Assembly: GCA_949738935.1 (NCBI GenBank) | Contig: CATJCJ010000300.1 | Location: forward strand, 1-38,982 | DNA from: an uncultured Eubacteriales bacterium | GTDB lineage: Bacteria > Bacillota > Clostridia > Lachnospirales > CAG-274 | DNA: 38,982 bases | Direction: 5' to 3' | Part shown: piece after piece, positions 26,108-34,053 of the stretch | Numbering within the stretch: position 1 is the stretch's first letter | Layout: each line of letters starts with the position of its first letter | The notes under the pieces: model-generated | The model's input: only the letters and a program-made list of their open reading frames with translations | Told to the model about the DNA's origin: nothing | Databases searched by the model: none | Made by a program: the position numbers and the translations under genes

Positions 26108-26248
26108 TTAAGAGCCTATCTAAAAACTATTAAAATTTCATTCAGTGAAAATAACATCATTACGCTTCAAAATGATTTTATTTTCGCTGATTTTTTGTGT
26201 ATATTTTGTTTTTAGACAAGCTTTTTTAAATTTTAGACAGATTCTAAA
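26108..26248 (-). mobile_element. MITE-like palindromic element, family R1, second full copy
   Basis: Read on the minus strand, this 141-bp sequence is a close copy of 6994-7140: TTTAGAATCTGTCTAAAA at one end, AGAGCCTATCTAAAAA inward from the other, and the same CAGTGAAAATA/TATTTTCGCTG hairpin. It lies exactly between the truncated peptidoglycan-binding gene and the recombinase. The recombinase TAG stop (26244-26246) is inside its terminal repeat. Confidence 0.78.
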
Positions 26249-27860
26249 ATTTTTTCATGAAAATTTCGGCTTTTTCGCCATCATACTCTATCCTGTCAAT
26301 GAGGTCTTTTATTATGTTTCTAACTTCAAGGAGCTGCGCCGGAGTTTTTATTTCTATGTCGATAGCTCCGCTTCGTATTTTTTCTGCTGCTTTTAATGCT
26401 ATGTTCAGATTTGTAAATTTTGTGTCACAGGAATTTATTTTTTCAATAATATTTATTTTTTTTAATTTTAAAGTTTTCATATCTCTGTCGAGGTTTTCTA
26501 TTTCAGTGGTTATGTAGGAGAGAAGAGTTTCATTTTCGGTAACAGCTAATTTGTGAACAAGAGATTTTATGATAGAATCATTTTCTTTAATTTTTTTTTC
26601 AATTTGATGTAACTGTTTTTGCAGGTCATAGTCTAAAAGGTTTGTTTGTTTTTTTTCAAAACTAAAATCGGTTACTTGATTATTTTCGTCAAATAACATT
26701 GTTTTTAGCGACTTTATAATTTCTTTATCAAGTTTGTCGCCTCGAGCGTTTTTTGAATCACATAAAGTCTTTCGAGATTTTTCTTTTTTTTCACAACAAT
26801 AGTAAAAACGGTCTCCGCTTATGCTTGAAGGTCGCATATAACTTCCGCATTTTTTGCATCTTAAGAGGCTTGATAAAAGACCCTTTTTACCAATAGGTCT
26901 TCTTATTGTTAACGCTTTTCGGGATTCAATTATGTCTTGAATTTTTATCCAGTCTTCTGATGATATTATGGGCTCATGTTCTCCTACAGCTACTACCCAT
27001 TCGCTGTAGTCTGTATAGTAAGTAGCATTTGAAGTAAGTTTTGTCCTTCGTAAAACACTTATGCCATGTTTGCCATCAAATTTTTCTTTTGGAACAGCTA
27101 TTTTAACTCCTTTATTGTTTAGATATTCATAAGCTAAACTATCAGCTGTCATATATATAGGGTGGGTTAACAATCTTCTTATTGTGATGCATTTATAATA
27201 TTTTCCATTTCTGTTTGTGATTTGGTTTTGCATGCAATAGCTTTGTATTTTACTTATACTTTGCCATTGCAGATATTTTTCAAAAATAAATTTTACTCTT
27301 TTACTTTCATCTTTATTTATTTTTAGTGCATTATATTTTTTTGTGATGCCATTTTTGTCGTTGTATTCGACTTTGACTTTATCATATCCTTCCGGTGGGA
27401 TTGCTCCAAGGTATCTTCCGGTTGCCGCTAAGCCTGTAAAATTATCAACTATTCTTTCAGAAATAGTTTCTCTTTCAAGCTGAGCAAATACGGCAAGTAT
27501 ATACATCATCGCTCTGCCCATCGGAGTTGATGTGTCAAATTGTTCTTTTAGTGAAACATAGGAGCAGTTATGAGAATCCAGCATTTCAACAAAATTAGAA
27601 AAATCATTTATATTTCGGCTTATTCGGTCAAGTTTATAACTTATTAGTATATCAAATTTTCTTTTTTTTATTTGATTCTGAAGTATGATGAATTGAGGTC
27701 TGTCTATGTTTCCTCCGGAGAAACCTTCGTCCTCAAACACTGTTATATCTGAATTAGGATATTGCATATCGACATACGCCTTACAAGCATTTATTTGATT
27801 TTGAATGCTTTCTCCTTTTTCCGAGAGTCTTGATTTTCTGGCATATATTGCTATGTTCAT
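26244..27860 (-). CDS. Large serine recombinase (resolvase/integrase family)
   Basis: The 538-residue protein follows GAGGTGAT. Its N-terminal resolvase domain (1-145) has catalytic S10 in YARKSRLSEKGESIQNQ, the Arg-bearing SYKLDRISRN segment and QLERETISERI. A recombinase domain follows (about 150-300). Then comes a zinc ribbon with C335, C338, C355/C356 and C367, and a coiled-coil C terminus (about 385-510). Such enzymes integrate and excise phages, conjugative elements and spore-gene interrupting elements. No cargo, excisionase or relaxase lies nearby, so it is either a remnant or a solitary recombinase. The last codons run into the R1 palindrome, so the natural C terminus may have been altered. 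Confidence 0.9.
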   Translation of the reverse strand: MNIAIYARKSRLSEKGESIQNQINACKAYVDMQYPNSDITVFEDEGFSGGNIDRPQFIILQNQIKKRKFDILISYKLDRISRNINDFSNFVEMLDSHNCSYVSLKEQFDTSTPMGRAMMYILAVFAQLERETISERIVDNFTGLAATGRYLGAIPPEGYDKVKVEYNDKNGITKKYNALKINKDESKRVKFIFEKYLQWQSISKIQSYCMQNQITNRNGKYYKCITIRRLLTHPIYMTADSLAYEYLNNKGVKIAVPKEKFDGKHGISVLRRTKLTSNATYYTDYSEWVVAVGEHEPIISSEDWIKIQDIIESRKALTIRRPIGKKGLLSSLLRCKKCGSYMRPSSISGDRFYYCCEKKEKSRKTLCDSKNARGDKLDKEIIKSLKTMLFDENNQVTDFSFEKKQTNLLDYDLQKQLHQIEKKIKENDSIIKSLVHKLAVTENETLLSYITTEIENLDRDMKTLKLKKINIIEKINSCDTKFTNLNIALKAAEKIRSGAIDIEIKTPAQLLEVRNIIKDLIDRIEYDGEKAEIFMKKF

Positions 27861-28022
27861 TTTATCACCTCAAGTTTCTGTTTTTACTAAAAATGGAATT
27901 AAAATTTTTAATTATGTAGTGACAAAAAATAAAAGATATTATTTATAATCTTATTTATATGAATTAGATAGCTGAATTTTATCATAAAGCTAATAAATAA
28001 AACAAGAAAAAATACTTATTAA

Positions 28023-28038
28023 CACGCAAATCAATTTT
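28023..28038 (+). repeat. Single end of palindromic repeat family R2
   Basis: CACGCAAATCAATTTT matches the left end of the R2 element at 7159 exactly over 16 bases. It is followed by GCTTTGAT, which resembles the inner sequence next to the right end of that element. No partner end is found within 250 bp. Confidence 0.5.
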
Positions 28039-28154
28039 GCTTTGATAAACAATATCCAATAACCATAAGGATATCAAAAGGTTCAATAAAGTCTAACATA
28101 ATATTAACGTGAGTTCGATGAAAAATAGAAGTTCATAAGATTATTCTGTGGTAT

Positions 28155-28295
28155 ATAGTAATTACATTTTGAAAGTTACAAAAAAATTATTTTACTTGCA
28201 CGGGCTGCAAATTGCTTTGCAATTTGCTTATCGCCCGGCAGTGCTTTCGCATTCATAAAATATTTTTTTGTTATATCTAAAGTGTAATTACTATA
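28155..28295 (+). mobile_element. MITE-like palindromic element, family R3
   Basis: Terminal inverted repeats TATAGTAATTACATTTT (28155-28171) and the inverse at 28279-28295 match at 16 of 17 positions. The centre has a hairpin of GCAAATTG-CTTTG-CAATTTGC type flanked by CGGGC and GCCCG. The 141-bp size and palindromy fit a non-autonomous element. Related single ends are at 32402-32459 and 33985-34044. Confidence 0.65.
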
Positions 28296-28346
28296 ATTAC
28301 AAGAACCTTACATTTTTTCGTATATATCAAGCTTTTATTACAAAAT

Positions 28347-28384
28347 AAAAAATCCCAATATTATTTCTAATACTGAGATTTTTT
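28347..28384 (-). terminator. Intrinsic terminator downstream of tex
   Basis: Arms 28347-28363 and 28368-28384 pair with two mismatches around a TTTC loop, flanked by A-runs and T-runs so that it can act on the minus strand. It lies about 100 bases beyond the tex stop codon. Confidence 0.7.
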
Positions 28385-28485
28385 ATTGTCATCTTAACTT
28401 AATGACATGGTCCCTTTATGCTTTTTTTATTTTTAAAATCTGTAAAGTGGTGATGAAATCTAAAATCAGCATTAATACCATATAA

Positions 28486-30624
28486 TTATAATTTCATAGA
28501 AAGTGAAATTCTTTTCTTGTTTATATCAACATTAAGAACTTTTACATCAATAATATCTCCAACATTAACAACTTCAAGAGGATGTTTTATATATCTGTTT
28601 GTTATTTCAGATATATGAACAAGACCATCTTGATGAACTCCAATATCAACAAAAATACCAAAATCAATTACATTTCTTACAGTACCTTTTAAAAGCATTC
28701 CTTCCGTTAAATCCTCAATAGAAAGAACATCACTTCTCAAAATTGGTTTTGGCATTTCATCACGAGGGTCACGACCAGGCTTTTCAAGTTCTTTTAAGAT
28801 GTCTTTTAGTGTAGGTATTCCTATTTCAAGTTCCTCAGAAAGTTTTTTTATATCTGTTATTTTATCTTTTATATCAGAAATATTATTTTTATAGATATCT
28901 GTCAATGTATACCCCAGTTTTGAGAGAAGTTTTTCCGTAACAATATAAGATTCAGGATGAACCCCTGTATTGTCAAGAATATTTTTTCCGTCTGAAATTC
29001 TTAAAAAGCCGGCGCATTGCTCAAAGGCTTTAGGACCAAGCTTTTTCACTTTTAACAACTGTTTTCTTTCAATAAATTTTCCATTTTTTTCTCTATAATC
29101 AGCTATATTTTTTGCCACAGTACCATTTATTCCCGATATATATGACAAAAGAGCCGGAGAGGCTGTATTCAAATCAACGCCAACATTATTTACACAATTT
29201 TCCACAACCCCACCTAAAGTTTCTCCAAGGCGTTTTTGATTCATATCATGCTGATACTGTCCAACGCCAATACTTTTAGGGTCAATTTTAACAAGCTCAG
29301 CAAGAGGGTCTTGTAAACGTCTGCCTATACTAACTGCGCTTCTAAGAGCCACATCAAAATCAGGAAACTCTTCTGCTCCAAGTTTTGAAGCGGAATACAC
29401 AGAAGCCCCCGCTTCATTTACTATTATATACATTACATTGGTATCAATTTCTCTTATTATTTCAGCGGCAAAACTTTCCGTTTCTCTTGAGGCCGTACCA
29501 TTTCCTATAGCTATCAGCTCAATATTATATTTTTTTATCCAAGATTTTAATTTATCTTTGGCCTCTTGAATTTTATTGTGAGGAGGAACAGGATAAATCA
29601 CTCCTGTATCAAGAACTTTTCCCGTCCCGTCTATAGCGGCAACTTTGCACCCTGTTCTAAATCCTGGGTCAAGAGCAAGAATCGATTTATTTTTTATGGG
29701 AGGTTGAAGAAGAAGCTGTTTTAAATTCTCCCCAAATACTTTTATAGCTCCCTCCTCCGCCTTTTCTGTCAAATCAGCACGAATTTCTCTCTCAATTGAT
29801 GGAAAAATCAATCTCTTATAACTATCATCAATTATGTTTCTCATTATTTTATCCGTTTTTTCATTATTTTTTATTATAAAACCACTTAATTTTTTCAGTA
29901 TTTCTTCTGTTGGCGCTTCAATTTTTACATATATAAAATTTTCTTTTTCACCTCTGTTTATAGCAAGAATACGATGTCCCGCAACTTTTTTTATAAGTTC
30001 AGTATATTCATAATACATTTCATAAACCGATTCTTTAGTCTCATCAGACACTTTAGTTACTATAAAACCTTTGTCAAAAGTAAGTTTTCTTACCATACTT
30101 CTATAATCAGCGTTATCAGAAATCATCTCAGCAATTATATCCATCGCTCCTTGAAGAGCCTCTTCCGATGAACGTACTTCTTTTTCCTCATTTACATATT
30201 TTTCAGCTATAGTTATTAAATCATCATTTGTACTTTGCCGAAAAATTATCTCAGCAAGAGGTTCAAGACCTTTTTCTTTAGCTATAGTTGCCCTTGTTCT
30301 TCTTTTTGGACGAAAAGGCCGATATATATCATCAATTTCAGTTATTGTTTTAGCCATATCCAAAGCCTTAGATATTTCATCTGTTAGTTTTTCTTGTTCA
30401 TCAATCAGTTTTCTGACTTGTTCTCTTTTATCATTAAGATTTCTCAAATACACAAGCCTATCATATAACTCTCTCAATAACTGGTCATCAAGAGAACCTG
30501 TCATTTCTTTTCTATACCTCGCTATAAAAGGAATCGTATTTCCATCATCTATAAGTTTTACAGTATTTTCAATCTGATATGCTTTCAAATTAAACTCATT
30601 TTGAAGTATTTTTAAAATATCCAT
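28486..30624 (-). CDS. tex: Tex-like RNA-binding transcription accessory protein
   Basis: The 712-residue protein follows CGGAGGAA. It has the N-terminal Tex helical region (IPFIARYRKEMTGSLDD), a YqgF/RNase H-like domain (LALDPGFRTGCKVAAID), helix-hairpin-helix motifs (LNTASPALLSYISGINGTVA), and a C-terminal S1 domain (LKGTVRNVIDFGIFVDIG, DGLVHISEI). The family binds nucleic acid and influences transcription and stress or toxin gene expression. It is last in a minus-strand operon with gerMN, rdgB and yfcE, 13 bases after yfcE. Confidence 0.95.
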   Translation of the reverse strand: MDILKILQNEFNLKAYQIENTVKLIDDGNTIPFIARYRKEMTGSLDDQLLRELYDRLVYLRNLNDKREQVRKLIDEQEKLTDEISKALDMAKTITEIDDIYRPFRPKRRTRATIAKEKGLEPLAEIIFRQSTNDDLITIAEKYVNEEKEVRSSEEALQGAMDIIAEMISDNADYRSMVRKLTFDKGFIVTKVSDETKESVYEMYYEYTELIKKVAGHRILAINRGEKENFIYVKIEAPTEEILKKLSGFIIKNNEKTDKIMRNIIDDSYKRLIFPSIEREIRADLTEKAEEGAIKVFGENLKQLLLQPPIKNKSILALDPGFRTGCKVAAIDGTGKVLDTGVIYPVPPHNKIQEAKDKLKSWIKKYNIELIAIGNGTASRETESFAAEIIREIDTNVMYIIVNEAGASVYSASKLGAEEFPDFDVALRSAVSIGRRLQDPLAELVKIDPKSIGVGQYQHDMNQKRLGETLGGVVENCVNNVGVDLNTASPALLSYISGINGTVAKNIADYREKNGKFIERKQLLKVKKLGPKAFEQCAGFLRISDGKNILDNTGVHPESYIVTEKLLSKLGYTLTDIYKNNISDIKDKITDIKKLSEELEIGIPTLKDILKELEKPGRDPRDEMPKPILRSDVLSIEDLTEGMLLKGTVRNVIDFGIFVDIGVHQDGLVHISEITNRYIKHPLEVVNVGDIIDVKVLNVDINKKRISLSMKL

Positions 30625-30637
30625 ATTTCCTCCGTTT

Positions 30638-31126
30638 TTATTTTTTTATTTCCAAAATTTTAGACCTGATATCTCCATCTTTAGAAATGTTTATAATTCC
30701 ATATGTATATGAATTTTCACCTCTTGGCTGAGAAATACTTCCGGGATTCATATATAAAATATTATTTAAACAAGCTGTCATCGGTATATGTGTGTGACCG
30801 AAAAGACATATATCAGCGTTTTTTTCTTCCGCTGAATATGATAGTCTAACAAGATTATATTTTACATTATAGTTATGACCATGAGTAATAAAAAAATTTT
30901 TATTATACAGTGAGAAAAATTTTTCAGAAGGTAAGTTCTTCTTAAAATCACCATTTCCGGAAATATTTATAAAATTATAATTAGTAAAACTTGATTTAAT
31001 CTCTAAAACATCTTGAACATAATCACCAAGATGAATTACATAATTAACGTCTTTTTTATATTGTATTAATACATTTTTCATATTTTCCAAATAGCCATGG
31101 GAATCACTAAAAACAAGTATATTCAT
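30638..31126 (-). CDS. YfcE/MJ0936 family metallophosphoesterase
   Basis: The 162-residue protein follows GAGGTAA. Calcineurin-like motifs are complete: FSDSHGY, HLGDYVQD, SGNGD, THGHNYNVK and FGHTHIP. The family hydrolyses phosphodiesters in vitro; the cellular substrate is unknown. It sits five bases after rdgB, as in many Firmicutes where the two are paired. Confidence 0.92.
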   Translation of the reverse strand: MNILVFSDSHGYLENMKNVLIQYKKDVNYVIHLGDYVQDVLEIKSSFTNYNFINISGNGDFKKNLPSEKFFSLYNKNFFITHGHNYNVKYNLVRLSYSAEEKNADICLFGHTHIPMTACLNNILYMNPGSISQPRGENSYTYGIINISKDGDIRSKILEIKK

Positions 31127-31131
31127 TACAT

Positions 31132-31737
31132 TTACCTCAATATTCGTTTAAGCTCATTTTTCATCAAAAAAAGAGCTTTTCCTCTATGACTTATTTTATT
31201 TTTTTCTTCCATAGAAAGCTGAGCCGTCGTACATTTTCTATCAGGAAGATAAAATATAGGGTCATAACCAAATCCATTTTTGCCTTGAATCTCATAACCA
31301 ATTATTCCCTCAATAGTTTCTCTGACAGTAAAATTTTTATTAAAAGGTTTTGGCAAAGCTGCGGCAATTACACAAACAAAACGAGCTGTTCTCTGTTCAA
31401 TAGGAACGTCTTTCATAATTTCAAGGATTTTATTATTTTTTATTGAATATGGAGTATTTTCTCCCATATATCTGGCTGAATAAACTCCGGGTTTTTTATT
31501 TAAAAAATCTATCTCAAGTCCCGAATCATCAGCAAGTACAATTTCATTACTTATTTTCATAATTTCAGTAGCTTTTTTTAGAGCGTTTTCCTCAAATGTT
31601 ACCCCATCTTCAATAATTTCCGTATCTATTCCGGCCTCCTCCATTGATATAACCTCAAAAACGTCACCAAGAATAACTTTTATCTCTTTTATCTTTCCTT
31701 TATTTTTTGTAGCGAATATTATTTTCTTTCTATTCAT
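31132..31737 (-). CDS. rdgB: XTP/dITP diphosphatase (RdgB/HAM1 family)
   Basis: The start at 31737 gives MNRKKIIFATKNKGKIKEIK, the conserved family beginning, after GGAAGAG; a longer in-frame start lies inside the gerMN gene. The 201-residue protein has LADDSGLEIDFLNKKPGVYSARY, GKNGFGYDPIFYLPD and SHRGKAL. It removes ITP and XTP from the nucleotide pool. It overlaps the GerMN gene by eight bases. Confidence 0.95.
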   Translation of the reverse strand: MNRKKIIFATKNKGKIKEIKVILGDVFEVISMEEAGIDTEIIEDGVTFEENALKKATEIMKISNEIVLADDSGLEIDFLNKKPGVYSARYMGENTPYSIKNNKILEIMKDVPIEQRTARFVCVIAAALPKPFNKNFTVRETIEGIIGYEIQGKNGFGYDPIFYLPDRKCTTAQLSMEEKNKISHRGKALFLMKNELKRILR

Positions 31738-32203
31738 TTTCTCTTCCTTTCCTCTCATAGCCATATACCAAAGACCCTTCCGGAAAATATCTTTTCTCAT
31801 CATTTACAGTAATTGAGACAACACCAATTTCGTCATACTGAAAAATATTTAACAGCAACTGCCGAATAAGACCAATTTCATAATTTGAACCGCCGCCATA
31901 ACTCAATATTTCCCCACTTAAGTTTATATATACTTTTTCTTCTATTCTTTCCACATTCAAAACTTTTGTATTTTGCGGAATATAATTTATATTTTGAATG
32001 TGATTAAAAAGCTTGTCAAGAGTAATAAATATTTTTTTTGCTAAATTTTCATTATTGGGTATTTGAAAACTTTGTTTTAAAATATCTCCGTAAACATTAT
32101 CATCTTTCAAATAATACACTGTTATTTCTTCCGCCTTAGCTTTTGACGGAAAAATAAAAATATAAAGTAAAATTACAATTAAAATCATAAATTTTATTTT
32201 CAT
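31730..32203 (-). CDS. Exported GerMN-domain protein
   Basis: The start at 32203 follows a perfect AGGTGGAGGT site. The 157-residue protein has an N-terminal signal sequence or membrane anchor (MKIKFMILIVILLYIFIF, then SKAKAEE) and one GerMN domain (about 28-150: VYYLKDDN, LTLDKLF-like ITLDKLFNHI, VYINLS, LIRQLLLNIFQY). GerMN domains occur in GerM, needed for sporulation and germination in Bacillus, and in other envelope lipoproteins. It is first in the rdgB-yfcE-tex operon. Confidence 0.82.
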   Translation of the reverse strand: MKIKFMILIVILLYIFIFPSKAKAEEITVYYLKDDNVYGDILKQSFQIPNNENLAKKIFITLDKLFNHIQNINYIPQNTKVLNVERIEEKVYINLSGEILSYGGGSNYEIGLIRQLLLNIFQYDEIGVVSITVNDEKRYFPEGSLVYGYERKGRENE

Positions 32204-32272
32204 AAAAAACACCTCCACCTAAAATTGTATTTCAGATGGATAAAAGTGACAAGCTAAACAATATTCAAAATT

Positions 32273-32301
32273 ATTTTATAATAACACAATATATAAATCA
32301 A
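32273..32301 (-). promoter_or_regulatory. Candidate sigma-A promoter for gerMN-rdgB-yfcE-tex
   Basis: On the minus strand TTGATT (32296-32301) and TAAAAT (32273-32278) are separated by 17 bases. It lies about 70 bases upstream of the GerMN start. Confidence 0.42.
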
Positions 32302-32401
32302 TTTTTTCTTTAAATTAATAAATCGTCAAATTGACACATAAAAAAATAAAAACTTTTTCTCAAACATAAAATCGACTATATGATATATTATTACAACAAT
32401 T

Positions 32402-32459
32402 TAACCTAAAAATAATTTTCAGCCGATGAACTTGTTTATTTTTAGTCTGGATTGCTATA
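32402..32459 (-). repeat. Single end of repeat family R3
   Basis: Read on the minus strand it starts TATAGCAATCCA and ends in AAAATTATTTTTAGGTTA. The same two blocks occur at 33985-34044, and the first resembles the R3 terminus TATAGTAATTACA. It lies downstream of a minus-strand gene, as does the other copy. Confidence 0.45.
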
Positions 32460-32566
32460 AATATACATCACATAGCCGATTAATTTACAAACTTATGCGA
32501 TCAATCTATCAATCAAAATCGCTTCCTCTCCAAAAAGGTCCAAGGAATTTTGTATATAAACATTAA

Positions 32567-33250
32567 TTACATTATAATATCATCTAACAAATCAGCAGCC
32601 GAAAAAAGTGACGGCATATATCTTTCATAATCAAAAGGATTGCCTTTGTTAACAGCTATTTTCTTTGCCACAGAAAGTGCCTCAAGTCTTTTCATTTCAG
32701 CCTTTTTCATTTTCAATTTTTTATTATAGTAATATTCCTGAAGTTCTTCCATATTTTCTCTAAATTTTTTCTTACGTTTTTCCCAAAAGCTATTTTCACT
32801 TTTACTCTCAAAAGTACTTTTATGAGCAGAGCCATAACTTGTTCCCTTATAACCCTCCTCAGCGCTTATCTCAAAAACAACATAAGCCGGATTGTACATT
32901 TGAGTAGGCGGCCAACCCAAATCCCGTATAAGAGCACCAAGTTCCACTTTCATAAATTTTTCATCACTCATCATTTTCTCAAAAGCAGCATCAGAAATAT
33001 TTATAACAATTGAAGAACCTGCCAAACCCGTTATAGGGACAGAATCTATAATATCATATACTTCCTTTTTAAATTCTTCCAAAGTTTTCGCTTCACTTTT
33101 AAAAACAGACTCTTGCACCCATGGTTCTTGTGTTTCAAAACTTTCCTTTACTTCTTGGAAATTATTTTTTTCCAAATCAACCCTTTTTTTAGCTTTCTCA
33201 TAATAGCCTGTAAGTTGATTTATTAATGTTGTATTAAGAATGGAATTCAC
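32567..33250 (-). CDS. Conserved protein of unknown function, partner of the HExxH protein
   Basis: The start is the GTG at 33250, placed ideally after AAAGGAGGTGAT. The 227-residue product is soluble, with no signal or membrane segment. The N-terminal half is helical and charged. A central segment, PITGLAGSSIVINISDAAFEKM and VELGALIRDLGW, looks like the folded core. The C-terminal third is a strongly charged coiled coil (FWEKRKKKFRENMEELQEYY to MKRLEALSVAKK), ending in DLLDDIIM. I do not recognise the family with confidence; it faintly resembles DUF6033-type clostridial proteins. It is co-transcribed with the upstream HExxH gene, 77 bases apart. Confidence 0.8.
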   Translation of the reverse strand: MNSILNTTLINQLTGYYEKAKKRVDLEKNNFQEVKESFETQEPWVQESVFKSEAKTLEEFKKEVYDIIDSVPITGLAGSSIVINISDAAFEKMMSDEKFMKVELGALIRDLGWPPTQMYNPAYVVFEISAEEGYKGTSYGSAHKSTFESKSENSFWEKRKKKFRENMEELQEYYYNKKLKMKKAEMKRLEALSVAKKIAVNKGNPFDYERYMPSLFSAADLLDDIIM

Positions 33251-33327
33251 ATAATCACCTCCTTTCAAAATTCAGAAAATATTAATAATTTTAAAACATT
33301 ACAAAAACTCAAAGTACGATTAAGACA

Positions 33328-33819
33328 CTAAGCCGCCAAATCCACATTCATTCCTTGCATTAAAAATCGTTTAACAAGCTCTTCACCCTCATTATAAGGA
33401 TTTAATTTTGTTTCTTCCTCCAATGATTTTTTCATTACTGTTCTTGTTTCACCGCCCGAAACATAAACTCTCCCACACTCAGGACATACCGACGTTTTGA
33501 GTGAAACATTCACACTTAATAGCTTATTACCCTTTTTACTTCCCTCATTTACCGCGTTGCCAACATGTTGTCTTTCGTGAGCAGAGACCAAAGCCGCAGA
33601 AGATGAAGGGTCAATATGTCCTGGGGTTTTAAAAGAAACATTAGATTCATTTGAGCCATCAACATATTTTCTGTTTTTACAAGTCTGACATTCTGTTTTC
33701 GAAACCTGACCGATTTTTTCTTTACCATCAGAATTTGCGGCATTTTTAGCATACCCTAAATTATAAATGTCTCCATAACTGTTTGATATATTTTGATTTA
33801 ATGATATTCCATTCATCAT
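33328..33819 (-). CDS. Putative zinc metalloprotease-like protein with HERQH and two CxxC knuckles
   Basis: The start at 33819 follows AGAGGGTG. The 163-residue soluble protein has a CxxC at 44-47 (CQTC), an HExxH motif at 81-85 (HERQH, in SAHERQHVGNA), and a second CxxC at 112-115 (CPEC). The conserved-looking block KNRKYVDGSNESNVSFKTP lies between the first knuckle and HExxH. HExxH is the zinc site of many metallopeptidases; the two knuckles could bind a structural zinc. It recalls a putative metalloprotease family related to SprA in proteobacteria. No substrate is known, and protease activity is unproven. It is first in a two-gene unit with the coiled-coil protein at 32567-33250. Confidence 0.82.
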   Translation of the reverse strand: MMNGISLNQNISNSYGDIYNLGYAKNAANSDGKEKIGQVSKTECQTCKNRKYVDGSNESNVSFKTPGHIDPSSSAALVSAHERQHVGNAVNEGSKKGNKLLSVNVSLKTSVCPECGRVYVSGGETRTVMKKSLEEETKLNPYNEGEELVKRFLMQGMNVDLAA

Positions 33820-33872
33820 ATATTTCACCCTCTTTTTAAAATAAGTCCCAAATATTTATAATTATATTAATT

Positions 33873-33901
33873 ATTGTACCATAAATATCCTTATATTTCA
33901 A
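33873..33901 (-). promoter_or_regulatory. Sigma-A promoter, extended -10, for the HExxH two-gene unit
   Basis: On the minus strand TTGAAA (33896-33901) and TACAAT (33873-33878) are 17 bases apart, with TG one base before the -10. It lies about 55 bases upstream of the HExxH start, so the two genes form their own transcription unit. Confidence 0.65.
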
Positions 33902-33984
33902 TAAAAAGATTTTAAGAAATCATATATCACAGAACATTTTTGCCATTTTAAATTAGTATGAAATTATAGGAAATTACAGGAATT

Positions 33985-34044
33985 CAACTTAAAAATAATT
34001 TTTATTTTGACTTCTTTTGTCCATTTTCAAATTGGATTGCTATA
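33985..34044 (-). repeat. Single end of repeat family R3
   Basis: On the minus strand it begins TATAGCAATCCAATTTGAAA and ends AAAAATTATTTTTAAGTT. The order of blocks matches the left part of the full R3 element (28155 onward) and the copy at 32402-32459. It sits just after the stop codon of the MBL lipoprotein gene. Confidence 0.45.
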
Positions 34045-34053
34045 AACCTAATA

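Larger units (their letters stand above)
27861..28485. other. Non-coding spacer with repeat remnants
   Basis: This 625-bp stretch between the recombinase start and the tex stop has no credible gene. It holds a lone R2 end (28023-28038), a complete R3 palindrome (28155-28295) and a terminator-like hairpin (28347-28384). A recombinase promoter should lie near 27880-27960, but no convincing -35/-10 pair is seen. Confidence 0.7.
32204..32566. other. Non-coding spacer between the gerMN operon and the next unit
   Basis: This 363-bp AT-rich spacer contains the predicted promoter of the gerMN operon (32273-32301) and one R3-type end (32402-32459). It also has a short palindrome, GTCAA-A-TTGAC, near 32326-32335. 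No gene is seen. Confidence 0.65.

Noticed and set aside
28155-28295. R3 palindrome considered as a tRNA or structured ncRNA gene
   Set aside because: It has no cloverleaf features such as GGTTCGAATCC; near-perfect inverted ends fit a MITE-like element better.
32326-32335. Short palindrome GTCAA-A-TTGAC as an operator
   Set aside because: It is short, in AT-rich DNA, and not positioned at the best promoter; chance cannot be excluded.
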